Positions 1 through 8,447 of a DNA stretch of 64,000 nucleotides are shown piece by piece. The position numbers were made by a program, and so were the translations under genes. The notes below the pieces were generated by a model. That model had not been told where the DNA came from. It searched no databases and saw only the letters and a program-made list of their open reading frames with translations. The stretch comes from Streptomyces albidus (ex Kaewkla and Franco 2022) (lineage in GTDB: Bacteria; Actinomycetota; Actinomycetes; Streptomycetales; Streptomycetaceae), in NCBI RefSeq assembly GCF_013870515.1, contig NZ_JACBXA010000004.1, positions 38,652 to 102,651 on the forward strand, given 5' to 3'. The first letter of the stretch is position 1, and every line of letters starts with the position of its first letter.

Positions 1-29
1 GACTCCGCTCGGATCGAGGGAACTTGGGC

Positions 30-1466
30 TCAGCTGGTCCGGGCACGCTGCTGCCGGATGGTGAGGAGCACCACCAGGAGCGAGAGCACCCCGATTCCCG
101 CGCCGAGCGTCAGGGCGTTGTCGTACGCGGCGGTCACGACTCCGGGGCTCGGCTTGCCCGGCGAATCGTGGAGCCCGCTTGCGAAGACGGTGACCATCGC
201 GGCCAGACCGAACGAAGTGCCCACCTGCTGACAGGCGTTGAGCACGCCCGTGGCCATGCCCGAGTCCTGCGGCTGGATCCCGGAGAGCGCCGTGATCGTG
301 ACCGGCACGACCATGCTGCCGAAGCCGGAGGCGTAGAGGATCAGCGCGGGAAGCATCCGGGTGAGGTAGTCGGAGTCGTACGAGAGGAACGAGGCGTAGA
401 ACAGCCCGCTGATGAGCAGCAGCGCGCCCGCGATGAGGATCGGGAGCGGGCCGGTCCTGGCGAGCAGCCTGGAGGCGATCTGCGCTGCGAGCATCACGCA
501 CACCGGCGCCGGAAGAAGCGCGAAGCCGGCGGTGAGCGGGTCGTAGTGGAACACGTCCTGGGCGAACTTGCTCAGGAAGTAGTAGAAGCCGATGTTCACG
601 CAGTTGTTGAGCAACTGGACGCCGAACGCGCCGGATCGGGCCCGGTTCACGAACAGCTTGAGCGAGACCAGCGGCTGGGAGTGCGTCGCCTGGACGACGA
701 CGAAGCCGACGAGCAGGACCAGGGCGGCGCCGAACGAGATCAGCGTGGGACCCGAGGTCCACCCGCTGCCGGACGCGCTGATCGCTCCGTTGACGAGTGC
801 CGTGGAGCCGCCCGTGACGGTGACGGCGCCGAGCAGGTCCAGCTTGCGCCTGGGCCGGGCGGGCTCGGAGAGCAGCAGCGCCGCACCGGCGAAGATGAGC
901 GCGCCCAGCGGGACGTTGACGAAGAAGGCGGACCGCCATGTCAGGGCGTCCGTGAGGACTCCGCCGGCGATGACTCCGAGCGCGGACGCTCCGCCCGCGG
1001 TGGCGCTCATGACGCCGAACGCCCGGTTGCGCCGCGGCCCTTCGGAGAAGTGTGTGGCGACCAGCGCGAAGGCCGTGGGTGAGAGCAGGGCGGCGCCGAC
1101 GCCCTGCCCGGCCCGGCTCGCGATCAGCGAAGCCTGGTCCTGGGCGAGACCGCCGAAGAGCGAGGCGACCACGAAGACGGCGGTCCCCGTCAGGAAGATC
1201 CGTCGTTTGCCGAACAGGTCGCCCAGCCGGCCGCCGAGCAGCAGCAGCCCGCCGAACGTAAGGGTGTAGGCGTTGACCACCCACTGCAGAGCGGCAGGCG
1301 AGAAGTTCAGATCCCGCTCGATGCTCGGCACTGCGATGAGGATGATCGTGATGTCCAGGGCGACCAGGAACTGCGCGCCCGCGAGCACCGCGAGCACCAT
1401 CCCCGGGGAACGCGCTGCGGCCGGGCTCTCCTTCGCCTCGGCCTGCGCCGGATTCGTCGATGTCAT
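30..1466 (-). CDS. MFS drug exporter (DHA2-like, 14-TM type)
   Basis: This is a major facilitator superfamily efflux protein of 478 residues, predicted to lie in the inner membrane and use the proton gradient. About fourteen hydrophobic segments are visible. The first is followed by a motif A-like loop (GGRLGDLFGKRR) near residue 75, and an antiporter-type segment lies near residue 125. I chose the ATG at 1466 because GGAG lies just upstream; an extension to 1577 would read through the operator palindrome. It sits at the downstream edge of the polyketide cluster, so export of or self-resistance to the aromatic product is the likely role. A perfect palindrome just upstream suggests TetR-type repression. 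The substrate is inferred from context only. Confidence 0.88.
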   Translation of the reverse strand: MTSTNPAQAEAKESPAAARSPGMVLAVLAGAQFLVALDITIILIAVPSIERDLNFSPAALQWVVNAYTLTFGGLLLLGGRLGDLFGKRRIFLTGTAVFVVASLFGGLAQDQASLIASRAGQGVGAALLSPTAFALVATHFSEGPRRNRAFGVMSATAGGASALGVIAGGVLTDALTWRSAFFVNVPLGALIFAGAALLLSEPARPRRKLDLLGAVTVTGGSTALVNGAISASGSGWTSGPTLISFGAALVLLVGFVVVQATHSQPLVSLKLFVNRARSGAFGVQLLNNCVNIGFYYFLSKFAQDVFHYDPLTAGFALLPAPVCVMLAAQIASRLLARTGPLPILIAGALLLISGLFYASFLSYDSDYLTRMLPALILYASGFGSMVVPVTITALSGIQPQDSGMATGVLNACQQVGTSFGLAAMVTVFASGLHDSPGKPSPGVVTAAYDNALTLGAGIGVLSLLVVLLTIRQQRARTS

Positions 1467-1517
1467 CGGAGACTCCCACGTCGAACCAGTTAACAGACGC
1501 TTGTGTATTGTATTCGC

Positions 1518-1549
1518 GTCTTTTAGATACGCAAGCGTATCTAAAAGAC
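1518..1549. promoter_or_regulatory. 15-bp perfect inverted repeat, likely TetR-type operator of the exporter
   Basis: The arm GTCTTTTAGATACGC is followed by AA and its exact reverse complement, 32 bases in all and AT-rich against a GC-rich background. It lies 51 bases before the exporter start. Operators of this size and symmetry are typical of TetR repressors that control efflux pumps. The cluster encodes one TetR protein at 10230-10919, which is the obvious candidate, but no second copy of the palindrome was found near that gene. Confidence 0.7.
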
Positions 1550-1644
1550 CTTCATGTGTGGGTGAACAGCAGGCCAATTCCGGTTCATCGACTGCATCGA
1601 GTGACGCCGTCCGACGTCGGACACCCGTTTGGGCTCAGCTGGGC

Positions 1645-2154
1645 TCAGCGGGACAACGCGCGCAGGCCCGCGTACCAGGTGGCCGTCAGTGCGACCAGCC
1701 GCACCTGGTCCAGGCGCACCCGGCGCCGGATCCGCTCACGCACCTGACGGTCGTTCAAGTCGTGTGCGCTGCTCAGCCGGTGAAGCTCCGGGACGAAGTA
1801 GGCCGCGGTCGCCGCGCTGGTCACCGCTGCCGTCCCGGAGGCCAGGATCCAGGGCCCGCGCCGGGGGGCCTCGGATCCCACGGCCGCGTACAGGTTGGCG
1901 GCCGTCAGCAGCACCGCGGCAGGACTCACGAGCGCCCAGAACTGCTTTCCGGAGGCCATGTGCCCGGACCGTTCCAGAGCCTCCGCCACCTCCTCGGCGT
2001 TCGAAGCCTCCGCCCACTGCGGGATGACCACGCGCATCTCGAACCACCCGGCCCCGACCACCAGGCCGGTGACGACCAGGAACGGCCTCAGGAGCCGGTT
2101 CTCGGTGGCCGGCGAGAAGCGCCGGAAGACGGTTCGTAGGAGCGTTTTCCGCAT
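1645..2154 (-). CDS. DUF1772-like integral membrane protein (possible anthrone oxygenase-like)
   Basis: This 169-residue protein has four hydrophobic segments (about residues 23-42, 70-92, 100-120 and 148-166) and a charged helix rich in Arg before the last one. Size, topology and the Tyr-Phe-Val-Pro stretch near residue 118 resemble DUF1772 proteins, a family that includes fungal and bacterial anthrone oxygenases. GAGGA precedes the ATG with a 7-base gap. It follows the monooxygenase gene by 135 bases on the same strand. If the assignment holds, the cluster has two candidate quinone-forming oxygenases. Identification is by fold features and context, so a plain membrane helper protein remains possible. 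Confidence 0.6.
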   Translation of the reverse strand: MRKTLLRTVFRRFSPATENRLLRPFLVVTGLVVGAGWFEMRVVIPQWAEASNAEEVAEALERSGHMASGKQFWALVSPAAVLLTAANLYAAVGSEAPRRGPWILASGTAAVTSAATAAYFVPELHRLSSAHDLNDRQVRERIRRRVRLDQVRLVALTATWYAGLRALSR

Positions 2155-2289
2155 GCTGCTGTCCTCAATTCCGGTGGCTGGTGCGGCAGTTCGGCGGCAC
2201 GAGGGACCGGTACGGCCGCTGCGCCCGGCCCGGCTCCGGTCCGTCTGGCGGTGCGTCAGACGGACCGGGTACCGCGGGATGCGTCCTCG

Positions 2290-2631
2290 TCACGCCCAGC
2301 GCTCCACGTCGCTCTCCGCATCGTGGGTATAGGCCGCCTTGCAGAAGATCGGCTGCGGTTTCGACAGCCGCCGGCACGCGTCGAAGTGCTCCTGGACCTC
2401 GGGCTTGCCGTGCATCGCGCGGAAGTCGGCCTCGCTGCGCCATTGCGCGTAGTTGATGACGTACTTGCCGTCGCGGCTCAGGTGCACGTTCGCCGAGATG
2501 TAGCCGGGCATCCGCTTGATGATGGCCGTCGCGTCCGTGAGGACCCGGAAGAGTTCCTGCTGGTCCTCCGGTTCCACCGGGAAGACGTTCACCAGGGTGA
2601 AGACGTCGTCACCGGCCGAGATGGTCGCCAT
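2290..2631 (-). CDS. Antibiotic biosynthesis monooxygenase (ABM), TcmH-like anthrone oxygenase
   Basis: This 113-residue protein has the small dimeric ferredoxin-like ABM fold, with the NYAQWRS strand near residue 59 and the Phe-rich helix after it. Length and sequence resemble TcmH, which oxidises the naphthacenone Tcm F1 to the quinone Tcm D3 without a cofactor. AGGAGG lies 7 bases before the ATG at 2631; the longer reading frame upstream overlaps the E1-beta gene and lacks such a site. It is the last clear gene of the TcmI-like operon, 31 bases after E1-beta. Quinone formation at the anthrone carbon of the tetracyclic intermediate is the likely role. Confidence 0.85.
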   Translation of the reverse strand: MATISAGDDVFTLVNVFPVEPEDQQELFRVLTDATAIIKRMPGYISANVHLSRDGKYVINYAQWRSEADFRAMHGKPEVQEHFDACRRLSKPQPIFCKAAYTHDAESDVERWA

Positions 2632-2662
2632 GCTGCTACCTCCTGATACGGGCCGCCGTCCG

Positions 2663-3679
2663 CTACCTGGCCAGTGCCTCGCGGACGGTCTTCTCGATGT
2701 CCTCCGCCTGGACCAGCACCTCGCGTTCGAGATGAGCGGCGGAGGGGATGACGCTGGAGTCGGAGTGGACGAGCCGGACACGGCCGGACAGGCTCTCCCA
2801 CATGCGCTCGTAGATCTCCTGGGCCACGTCGGCGCCCCAGGTTCCGCCCGCGACTCCCTCCTCGACGACCACGATCCGCCGGGCGCGCGCGAGCATCCCC
2901 TCGACCGGCGAGAGATCCAGCGGGTACAGCCGGGAAGGCACCACGAGCCGGCAGACGGTCTCCGCCTCGAGGAACAGCTTGCGCGCCGCCTGGAGCGCGA
3001 GGGGTGCGGTGCCGCCGGTCGCGATGATCACGCAGTCCGCGTCGCCGGAGCCGACCCGCGGCTGCGCCGTGCCGTACTCGCGACGCGCGCCCGCGAAGCC
3101 GAACTCGAAGAGGTCGTCCGTTCCCTCGGTCCAGCGACGGGTGCCGTAGAGCGTCTTGTCCTCGAAGTGGATGCACGGCTCACCGCGCCCGACCATCTCC
3201 GCGAAGACGTCCGCGCTGTCGTGGAACGGCGTCAGCTCGTACAGCGCCAGGTTCGGCACGCCCATGAAGTGCTTCTGGACGGCCTGGCTGTGCGTGGGCC
3301 CGTAGCCGCGATGCCCTCCGACGGGGCACCGGACGACCATCCGCAGTTCCTGGCGCGAGCCGTACATCGACACGGACTTGGCCGCGAAGTTGCACAACTG
3401 GTCGAAGGCGAGGAAGGCGAAGTCGCCGAACATGATCTCGGCGAAGACGGTGTTCCCGGTGAGCGCCAGCCCGTTGGCCACCCCGACGAAGCCGCTCTCG
3501 CTCAGCGGGGTGCTCAGGACGCGGCCCGGGTACTTCGTGCTCAGCCCCTTGCCGACCTTGAAGGCTCCGCCGTACGGATCGGCGAGGTCCTCACCGATGA
3601 GGTACGCCGACTCGTCCTCGGCGAACACCCGGTGCAGCGCGGCGTTGAGGTTCTCCACTACGCGCTCGGAGCGAGGCAT
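2663..3679 (-). CDS. 2-oxoacid dehydrogenase E1 component, beta subunit
   Basis: This 338-residue protein is the transketolase-like beta chain of a thiamine diphosphate E1, as in pyruvate, acetoin and branched-chain oxoacid dehydrogenases. The PP-domain signature EIMFGDFAFLAFDQLCN is near residue 80, the GHRGYGPTHSQ loop near residue 123, and the C-terminal transketolase domain has VVVEEGVAGGTWG near residue 275. GGAGG lies 5 bases before the ATG at 3679, which is inside the end of the alpha-subunit gene (22-base overlap), so the two are probably made in equal amounts. It should pair with E1-alpha and hand an acyl group to the clustered E2. No E3 gene is in the window. Substrate specificity cannot be read. 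Confidence 0.9.
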   Translation of the reverse strand: MPRSERVVENLNAALHRVFAEDESAYLIGEDLADPYGGAFKVGKGLSTKYPGRVLSTPLSESGFVGVANGLALTGNTVFAEIMFGDFAFLAFDQLCNFAAKSVSMYGSRQELRMVVRCPVGGHRGYGPTHSQAVQKHFMGVPNLALYELTPFHDSADVFAEMVGRGEPCIHFEDKTLYGTRRWTEGTDDLFEFGFAGARREYGTAQPRVGSGDADCVIIATGGTAPLALQAARKLFLEAETVCRLVVPSRLYPLDLSPVEGMLARARRIVVVEEGVAGGTWGADVAQEIYERMWESLSGRVRLVHSDSSVIPSAAHLEREVLVQAEDIEKTVREALAR

Positions 3680-4611
3680 GCGTCCCTCCATTCCGACAGG
3701 GGGCGCGCGTCGACGTCCCGGGTCACCTGCGACACCCGCTCGCGCAGCCTGGCGTCGGCGCGGGCGAAGCCCTCCGGGAAGCGCCGCCCGTAGACCTCGT
3801 ACCAGTCCCGCGAACGGGCGTCGGCCAGTTCCTCCTGCGTACGGGTGTCGTCGCCCTTGCTGTGCGGGCCCACCCGCGGCACGGAGAACTCCAGCACGAG
3901 CGGCCGGTTCGTGGCCCGCACCTGCTCCACGTCCGCTTCGACGGCCGTCCTGATGTCGTGGACGTCGCACGATTCGATGCGGCGGTAGGCGATGCCCATG
4001 CCCGTCACGCGGCCTTCGATGGAGCCCGCCATCTGCAGGGCGGCAGGCGTGGACTGCGCGATCCCGTTGTTCTCGACGGCGACGACCACCGGAACCCGCC
4101 ACAACTGGGCCATGTTCAGCGCCTCGTAGACGCTGCCCTCGCCCCAGGTGCCGTCGCCGATGTGGACCAGCGCCAGGGAGCCCGGTTCGTGCCGCTTGAG
4201 ATGCAGTCCCGTGCCGACCGCCACGGGCAGGCTCTCGCCCTGGACGCCCGTGGAGAGGTAGCGCCCGCGCAGGATGTGCTGGCTGCCGCCGACGCCGTCG
4301 CAGACGGCGCCCTGCCGGCCCATGATCTCGGCCAGCAGCCCTTCGGGGTCGCGGAACCGGGCGAGATAGTGGCCGTGGCCGCGGTGGTTGCTGAAGACGT
4401 AGTCGCCTTCGCCCAGCAACGGGCCGAGAGCGACCGGGACATGCTCCTGGCCGAGGCAGGTGTGGGTCGTGCCGTTCAGTTTTCCCGCCGAGAACAGGTC
4501 GAGCAGGCTGAGCTCGAAGTGCCGGATCAGCAGGAGCAGTTCGAGATCGTCGTCAGCGGGCTCGGCCGGCCCGGCGACGCGGGGGGCCGTCGTCGTCGAC
4601 GCGTCAAGCAT
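3658..4611 (-). CDS. 2-oxoacid dehydrogenase E1 component, alpha subunit
   Basis: This 317-residue protein carries the thiamine diphosphate signature GDG...NN of E1-alpha chains (GDGTWGEGS near residue 160, ENNGIAQ about 30 residues later) and the HRGHGHYLA segment near residue 79. The length matches the short AcoA/PdhA type. I chose the ATG at 4611 because GGAGG lies 8 bases upstream; the GTG at 4626 overlaps that site. The gene lies between an O-methyltransferase and E1-beta in the polyketide operon. It should decarboxylate a 2-oxoacid, with pyruvate the simplest guess because acetyl-CoA feeds the clustered carboxylase. A branched-chain or unusual starter substrate cannot be excluded. Confidence 0.9.
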   Translation of the reverse strand: MLDASTTTAPRVAGPAEPADDDLELLLLIRHFELSLLDLFSAGKLNGTTHTCLGQEHVPVALGPLLGEGDYVFSNHRGHGHYLARFRDPEGLLAEIMGRQGAVCDGVGGSQHILRGRYLSTGVQGESLPVAVGTGLHLKRHEPGSLALVHIGDGTWGEGSVYEALNMAQLWRVPVVVAVENNGIAQSTPAALQMAGSIEGRVTGMGIAYRRIESCDVHDIRTAVEADVEQVRATNRPLVLEFSVPRVGPHSKGDDTRTQEELADARSRDWYEVYGRRFPEGFARADARLRERVSQVTRDVDARPLSEWRDACLAPSA

Positions 4612-4631
4612 GGTCGGTACCTCCACTCGCG

Positions 4632-5669
4632 TCAGGCGCGGCCTGCGAGCAGGACATGGAAGGGGATGTTCTCGACGGGGTGGATCGAGGGCGCTTCCAG
4701 ACCCGCAGCCGCGAACATCCGCTCGTAGTCGCGTTCGGAGTGGACCTCACCCTCGGCCGTCCACACGAGCATCAGCACCGAGAAGAGGTGCGGTGCCGGG
4801 TCAGTCATCGGCGGTTCGTCGCTCGTGACGAAGCCGACCACTCCGACCTTCCCCCCGGGCTTGAGCGCGGAGGCCGCGCGGCGCAGCAACTCCTGCGCGC
4901 GCTCGTCGGAGAAGTGGTGCAGGACGTTGGTGACGAGCACCAGGTCGTACGGTCCGCCGAGGGAGACGTCGAACATGTCGCCGACGATGAACTCCGTCCG
5001 GTCCAGCACCCCCATCGACTCGGCGTGCTTCGCGGTCACGTCCAGGACGTTCTTCCAGTCCAGCGACCACACCGCCGCCTGCTCGTAGCGCTGGGCCACG
5101 GTGTATCCGTAGACGCCGTGCCCGCAGGCGACGTCGAGCACGTCGAGGCCCTCGCGGTCGCGGGCCCACGGCTCCAGCGCGTCGGCCAGCACCTGGGCGG
5201 TCGGCTTGGCGACGTGCGGCGCGTACGCCGCGAAGTCCTCCCAGTAGGAGTACTCGGGGGTCTCCGCGTGCTCGTCGAGGACCGTGCCTCCGTGCCGCAC
5301 GGCGCCGTCCAGGTTCTTCAGGGCGTCCCACTCGAAGTCGCTCGCGATGACGTGGATCATGTCGCCGGCGTATCCGTCGCTGTCGCGGGCCAGCAGCTCC
5401 GCGGCCCCCTCCGTGAGCCGGTACTCGTGCCCGTCGGTGTCGAGCAGATGCAGGGCGGCCAGCGCGTTCAGCAGGATCCGCGTCCCCCTCGGGTCCGAGC
5501 CGAGCAGGGCGCTCAGGGACTCCGCGTCCTGCGGTTCCTTGCGGGCCAGTTCGTCGAACACGCCCAGCCGGATACCGGCCTTGAGCACGCTGGTCTCCTT
5601 GTAGGCCGACATCATGTACGTCAGCCGGCTGTGCGTCAGGGGCGTGCTTCCCGGTGTGTCAGCCGCCAT
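4632..5669 (-). CDS. SAM-dependent O-methyltransferase (acetylserotonin OMT type)
   Basis: This 345-residue protein has an N-terminal winged-helix dimerisation domain (about residues 15-95) and a C-terminal Rossmann methyltransferase domain. The SAM glycine motif VLDVACGHGVYG is near residue 175 and the catalytic-region HH pair (VTNVLHHF) near residue 250. Plant and bacterial aromatic O-methyltransferases share this layout. The ATG at 5669 has GGAG 7 bases upstream and overlaps the end of the E2 gene by 11 bases. It is one of three O-methyltransferase activities in the cluster, the others being the C-terminal half of the TcmN-like protein and the gene at 11053. The position methylated on the polyketide is unknown. 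Confidence 0.87.
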   Translation of the reverse strand: MAADTPGSTPLTHSRLTYMMSAYKETSVLKAGIRLGVFDELARKEPQDAESLSALLGSDPRGTRILLNALAALHLLDTDGHEYRLTEGAAELLARDSDGYAGDMIHVIASDFEWDALKNLDGAVRHGGTVLDEHAETPEYSYWEDFAAYAPHVAKPTAQVLADALEPWARDREGLDVLDVACGHGVYGYTVAQRYEQAAVWSLDWKNVLDVTAKHAESMGVLDRTEFIVGDMFDVSLGGPYDLVLVTNVLHHFSDERAQELLRRAASALKPGGKVGVVGFVTSDEPPMTDPAPHLFSVLMLVWTAEGEVHSERDYERMFAAAGLEAPSIHPVENIPFHVLLAGRA

Positions 5670-6822
5670 CACGGCTCTCCTCCGTCCACATGGTCGGCAC
5701 GGCCGGGTCGTTGCCACGGCAGATCTCGGCGGCCTTCTCGGGGCTCTCGAGCAGTGCCTTCACTGATTTGAGGTAGTGAGCGGCCAGGCGCCCGTTGACC
5801 ACGCGGTGGTCGTAGGAGAGCCCGACGTTGAAGTAGGGGACCCGGCGGCCCGAGGCCGGGTCGGCTTCGTACTGGGTGCCGCACAGCGAGAGCATGCAGC
5901 TCTGCCCCGGCTGCACGAACGGCACCGAGCACGTGAGGTCCGTGTATCCCGCCACCGAGACCGAGAGGTGGGCGCCCGTCAGGTCCCGCGCGCGGAAGTC
6001 GCCGGTCAGCGACTTGCGGCGGAACTCTTCGAGTTCGCCCGTGACTTGGCTCAGCGACTTGGTCGCCACGGAGCGCACGACGGGGATGTACAGGCCGTTC
6101 CCCGAGTCGATGGTGACGCCGACGTGCACGTCGTCTGCCAGCGCGACGCGCCCCTCGTCGATCCTGCGCGCGTGGATCATCGGGAACTCGGAGGCGAGCC
6201 TCCCGGCCGCCAGCACGAGCACCTCCAGGGTGGTGAACACCAGACCGGTCTCGAGCCGTACGGCCTTGCGCTCCTGGGCCAGCACGGTCCCCTTGATCCT
6301 CATGAGCGCGAACGCCTGCGGGATCTCACGCATCGACTGCTCGACCGTGGCGGCCACCGCCTGCTGGTGCCGTCCGAGGTCGACGACTCGCTCGCCGTCC
6401 TGAGCGGGCCCTGCGGCCAGTTGCTCCACGTCGGCGCGTGTGACGACCGGCTTGCCCAGCGAGGCGACGTCGCTCCGCGAGATGCCGTGCTCCGCCATGA
6501 AGGCGGCGGCGGGCTCGGTGACCGTCAACTCCGGTTCGTCGGGCGTCTGTTGCGACGGCGCGGCCGCCGGGGAGGACGACCCGGACTCGGCCGGGTCCAG
6601 CAGGCGCCCGAGGACGTCCCCGGGCGCGCACTCCTCGCCCGGCTTGCGCTCCTGGCGCAGCACTCCGGCGGATTCGGCGACGATCTCCTCGACCGCCTTC
6701 GCGGTCTCCACCATGGCGACGACGGCGTCGCCCGGCACGTCCTGGCCGTCCTCGAAGAGCCATTCCAGGAACACGTACGAGGCGTCGTTGTTGTTGAGCC
6801 GGGGAACCGTGATCTCAGACAC
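5659..6822 (-). CDS. Dihydrolipoamide acyltransferase (E2) with single lipoyl domain
   Basis: This 387-residue E2 starts with a lipoyl domain in which Lys42 (ETAKA) should carry lipoate. It continues through a Ser/Pro/Ala-rich linker, a peripheral-subunit-binding domain (about residues 100-135) and a catalytic acyltransferase domain ending in DHRVVNG. The Asn in place of the commoner Asp in that motif is tolerated in the family. I chose the GTG at 6822 because the lipoyl domain begins there and AGGA precedes it. E2 passes the acyl group made by E1 to CoA. Having E1-alpha, E1-beta and E2 together in a type II polyketide operon implies a dedicated acyl-CoA supply, with E3 borrowed from elsewhere. 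Confidence 0.9.
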   Translation of the reverse strand: MSEITVPRLNNNDASYVFLEWLFEDGQDVPGDAVVAMVETAKAVEEIVAESAGVLRQERKPGEECAPGDVLGRLLDPAESGSSSPAAAPSQQTPDEPELTVTEPAAAFMAEHGISRSDVASLGKPVVTRADVEQLAAGPAQDGERVVDLGRHQQAVAATVEQSMREIPQAFALMRIKGTVLAQERKAVRLETGLVFTTLEVLVLAAGRLASEFPMIHARRIDEGRVALADDVHVGVTIDSGNGLYIPVVRSVATKSLSQVTGELEEFRRKSLTGDFRARDLTGAHLSVSVAGYTDLTCSVPFVQPGQSCMLSLCGTQYEADPASGRRVPYFNVGLSYDHRVVNGRLAAHYLKSVKALLESPEKAAEICRGNDPAVPTMWTEESRDGG

Positions 6823-6866
6823 CGGGATCCTTTCCGGGAAGGTAGCTGGCCTGCCGGAACCGCCTG

Positions 6867-7199
6867 TCACCTCCGGTCGGGCATCCAGTCGTAGAAGACC
6901 TCGGCGCGCGAGTCCTCCATCTCCGACCAGTTGCTGTCGTAGCGGCTCAGCAGGGTGCCGAGGCGGGTGTTGACCTTCTGGAAGAGCGGGTCCTCGCGTG
7001 CCGCGTTCAAGTTCGGCATGAGGTCTCCGTGCGTCTCGATGAGATGCATGTACAGGTCGCGGTAGCGGAACAGGGTCCTACGCGACACACCGAGCTCGAT
7101 CGGCAGCGGGGTGCGGTCGTGCTCGGCGAAGAGCTCAGCGATCTCGCGGGTGTCCGAGGGGTCGTTGAATCGGTTGACCATCAGGGTCTGGTGCAGCAT
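6867..7199 (-). CDS. TcmI-family type II polyketide cyclase
   Basis: This 110-residue protein matches TcmI in length and landmarks: a conserved N-terminal MVNRF strand, FAEHDRT near residue 25, the RDLYMHLIE segment near residue 45, and AEVFYDW at the C-terminus. TcmI closes the fourth ring of the tetracenomycin skeleton (Tcm F2 to Tcm F1) using a small ferredoxin-like dimer. The ATG at 7199 has GGAG 8 bases upstream. It is the first gene of the operon that also encodes E2, O-methyltransferase, E1 and the TcmH-like oxygenase, so the cyclase and the next oxidation step are co-transcribed. A row of SARP-like heptads lies 76 bases upstream. Confidence 0.93.
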   Translation of the reverse strand: MLHQTLMVNRFNDPSDTREIAELFAEHDRTPLPIELGVSRRTLFRYRDLYMHLIETHGDLMPNLNAAREDPLFQKVNTRLGTLLSRYDSNWSEMEDSRAEVFYDWMPDRR

Positions 7200-7598
7200 C
7201 AGTTGGTCTCCGCCGTCCGGTAGTCGGGTGTGCTTCCGGCCTTTCCTGTGACGCGGTCTCATCGTGGCGCCCGCCCGTCGACATCCACGTGAGCCTGAGT
7301 CGAGGTGTGGACGGGGACGGGCGACGGCGGCCCGGGTCGTTGCCGCAGGGGACGCGGAGGGTTCCGGCACGAACGCGCAAGGCCGCCCGCACGCGTGACG
7401 TCACGCGACGGACGGCCCCAGGATTCGACGGAGCGGTACGGGAGTTGCGGCCCCGCGTTCCGCGACGTCGAACAGGTCGTCGACTGGCCGGCGGGCCCTG
7501 ACCGTCGGCCGTATGTACGGCGAAGCGCTCGGGTCGGCCTTGCCGGCCGACCACCGCGGCTCTCGCCGTCCGGTGTCTGTTCAGCGCCGGGACGAGCC
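7200..7598. other. Intergenic control region between SARP gene and cyclase operon
   Basis: About 400 bases without a convincing gene separate the SARP stop from the TcmI-like start. The part nearest the cyclase gene contains the three-heptad SARP-like promoter described separately. The rest is GC-rich with several short inverted repeats (for example around 7395 and 7535) that could end SARP transcription, but none stands out. Long frames here are shadows. Confidence 0.6.
7261..7303 (-). promoter_or_regulatory. Candidate SARP-dependent promoter of the cyclase/E1-E2 operon
   Basis: Read on the minus strand, three heptads (TCGACTC, TCACGTG, TCGACGG) repeat at exactly 11-base spacing between 7303 and 7275. 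Eight bases after the last one is CACGAT (7266-7261), a weak -10. SARP activators bind direct heptads of TCGA-like sequence at 11-base periods ending 8 bases before the -10 box. The predicted start would lie about 55 bases before the TcmI-like ATG. The middle heptad resembles the TCACGAG heptad before the cupin operon. Confidence 0.55.
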
Positions 7599-8447
7599 CT
7601 ATCCGGCTTGCCGGCTGGAGAGTTCGAGAAGTTCGTGTTCGCCCTCGGGCTTCACACGGGGGTCCTCTGCGAGGACGGCCTGCTGCAGGCTCCTCAACTG
7701 CTCCGACGGTTCCAGCCCCAGCTCGTCCACGAGGCTGTTGCGCAGGCGCTGGTACGCCTTGAGTGCGTCGGGCACGCGCCCCGAGCGGGCCAGGGCGATC
7801 ATGAGCTTGCCGTGGAGGCTCTCGTGCAGCGGGTACTCGATGGCCAACGAGGCCAGCTCACCGAGGAGTTCACGGTGTCTGCCCAGCATCAGGTCGGCTT
7901 CGATGCGGTCCTCCAGGGCACGCAGCCGCCGCTCCCGCAGTTGTGTGAACTTCGCTTCGATGGCTCCGCCCGTGCGGGCCTCGACAGTTCCCTGCCCGCT
8001 CCACAGGTCCAGCGAGGCGTTCAGCAGCCTCACCGCATCCGTGTAGTTGCCCGACGCGAACTCCCGCTCGCCCTCCTGTGCGAGGAGGACGAACTGGCCC
8101 AGGTCGAGCTGCCTGCTGTCCGGGACGCAGAAGCTGTAGCCGCAGGGCTCGGTGACGACGCGCTCCCCGCTGACCAGCGCGGGGTCCACCCCCTGTACGC
8201 GGGAGATCCACTTGCGGATCTGGAAGATGTAGGTCTGGAGCGTGTTGTACGCGCTGTTGGGAGGGTCCTCGCCCCACAGTTCGTCCAGGAAAACCGATTT
8301 CGGCACTGTTTCGTTGACGTTGAGCATGAGAAGCGCGAGCACCGCCCTTGGTTTTGCGGCGGTAAGAGAGAGGTAATGATCGCGCAATTTCACTCCCACC
8401 GCGCGGAGCACGGTGTAATGCATGACTTCATTTTCGTTGCTGTTCAC
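7599..8447 (-). CDS. SARP-family pathway-specific activator
   Basis: This 282-residue protein is a short Streptomyces antibiotic regulatory protein with no ATPase domain, like ActII-ORF4 or RedD. Residues about 20-95 form the OmpR-like winged helix, with the AAKPRAVLALLML helix and YNTLQTYIFQIRKW recognition region. Residues about 105-270 form the bacterial transcriptional activation domain (BTAD), with LARSGRVPDALKAYQRLRN near residue 225. The GTG at 8447 has GGAGG 4 bases upstream; the longer frame runs into the promoter. It probably activates both cluster operons through the heptads at 7261-7303 and 20454-20485. Confidence 0.92.
   Translation of the reverse strand: MNSNENEVMHYTVLRAVGVKLRDHYLSLTAAKPRAVLALLMLNVNETVPKSVFLDELWGEDPPNSAYNTLQTYIFQIRKWISRVQGVDPALVSGERVVTEPCGYSFCVPDSRQLDLGQFVLLAQEGEREFASGNYTDAVRLLNASLDLWSGQGTVEARTGGAIEAKFTQLRERRLRALEDRIEADLMLGRHRELLGELASLAIEYPLHESLHGKLMIALARSGRVPDALKAYQRLRNSLVDELGLEPSEQLRSLQQAVLAEDPRVKPEGEHELLELSSRQAG

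Noticed and set aside
25..1650. Repeated word GGGCTCAGCTGG near 26 and 1631, with a 10-base tandem at 1631-1650
   Set aside because: Short, at gene ends, and without further similarity, so chance is sufficient.
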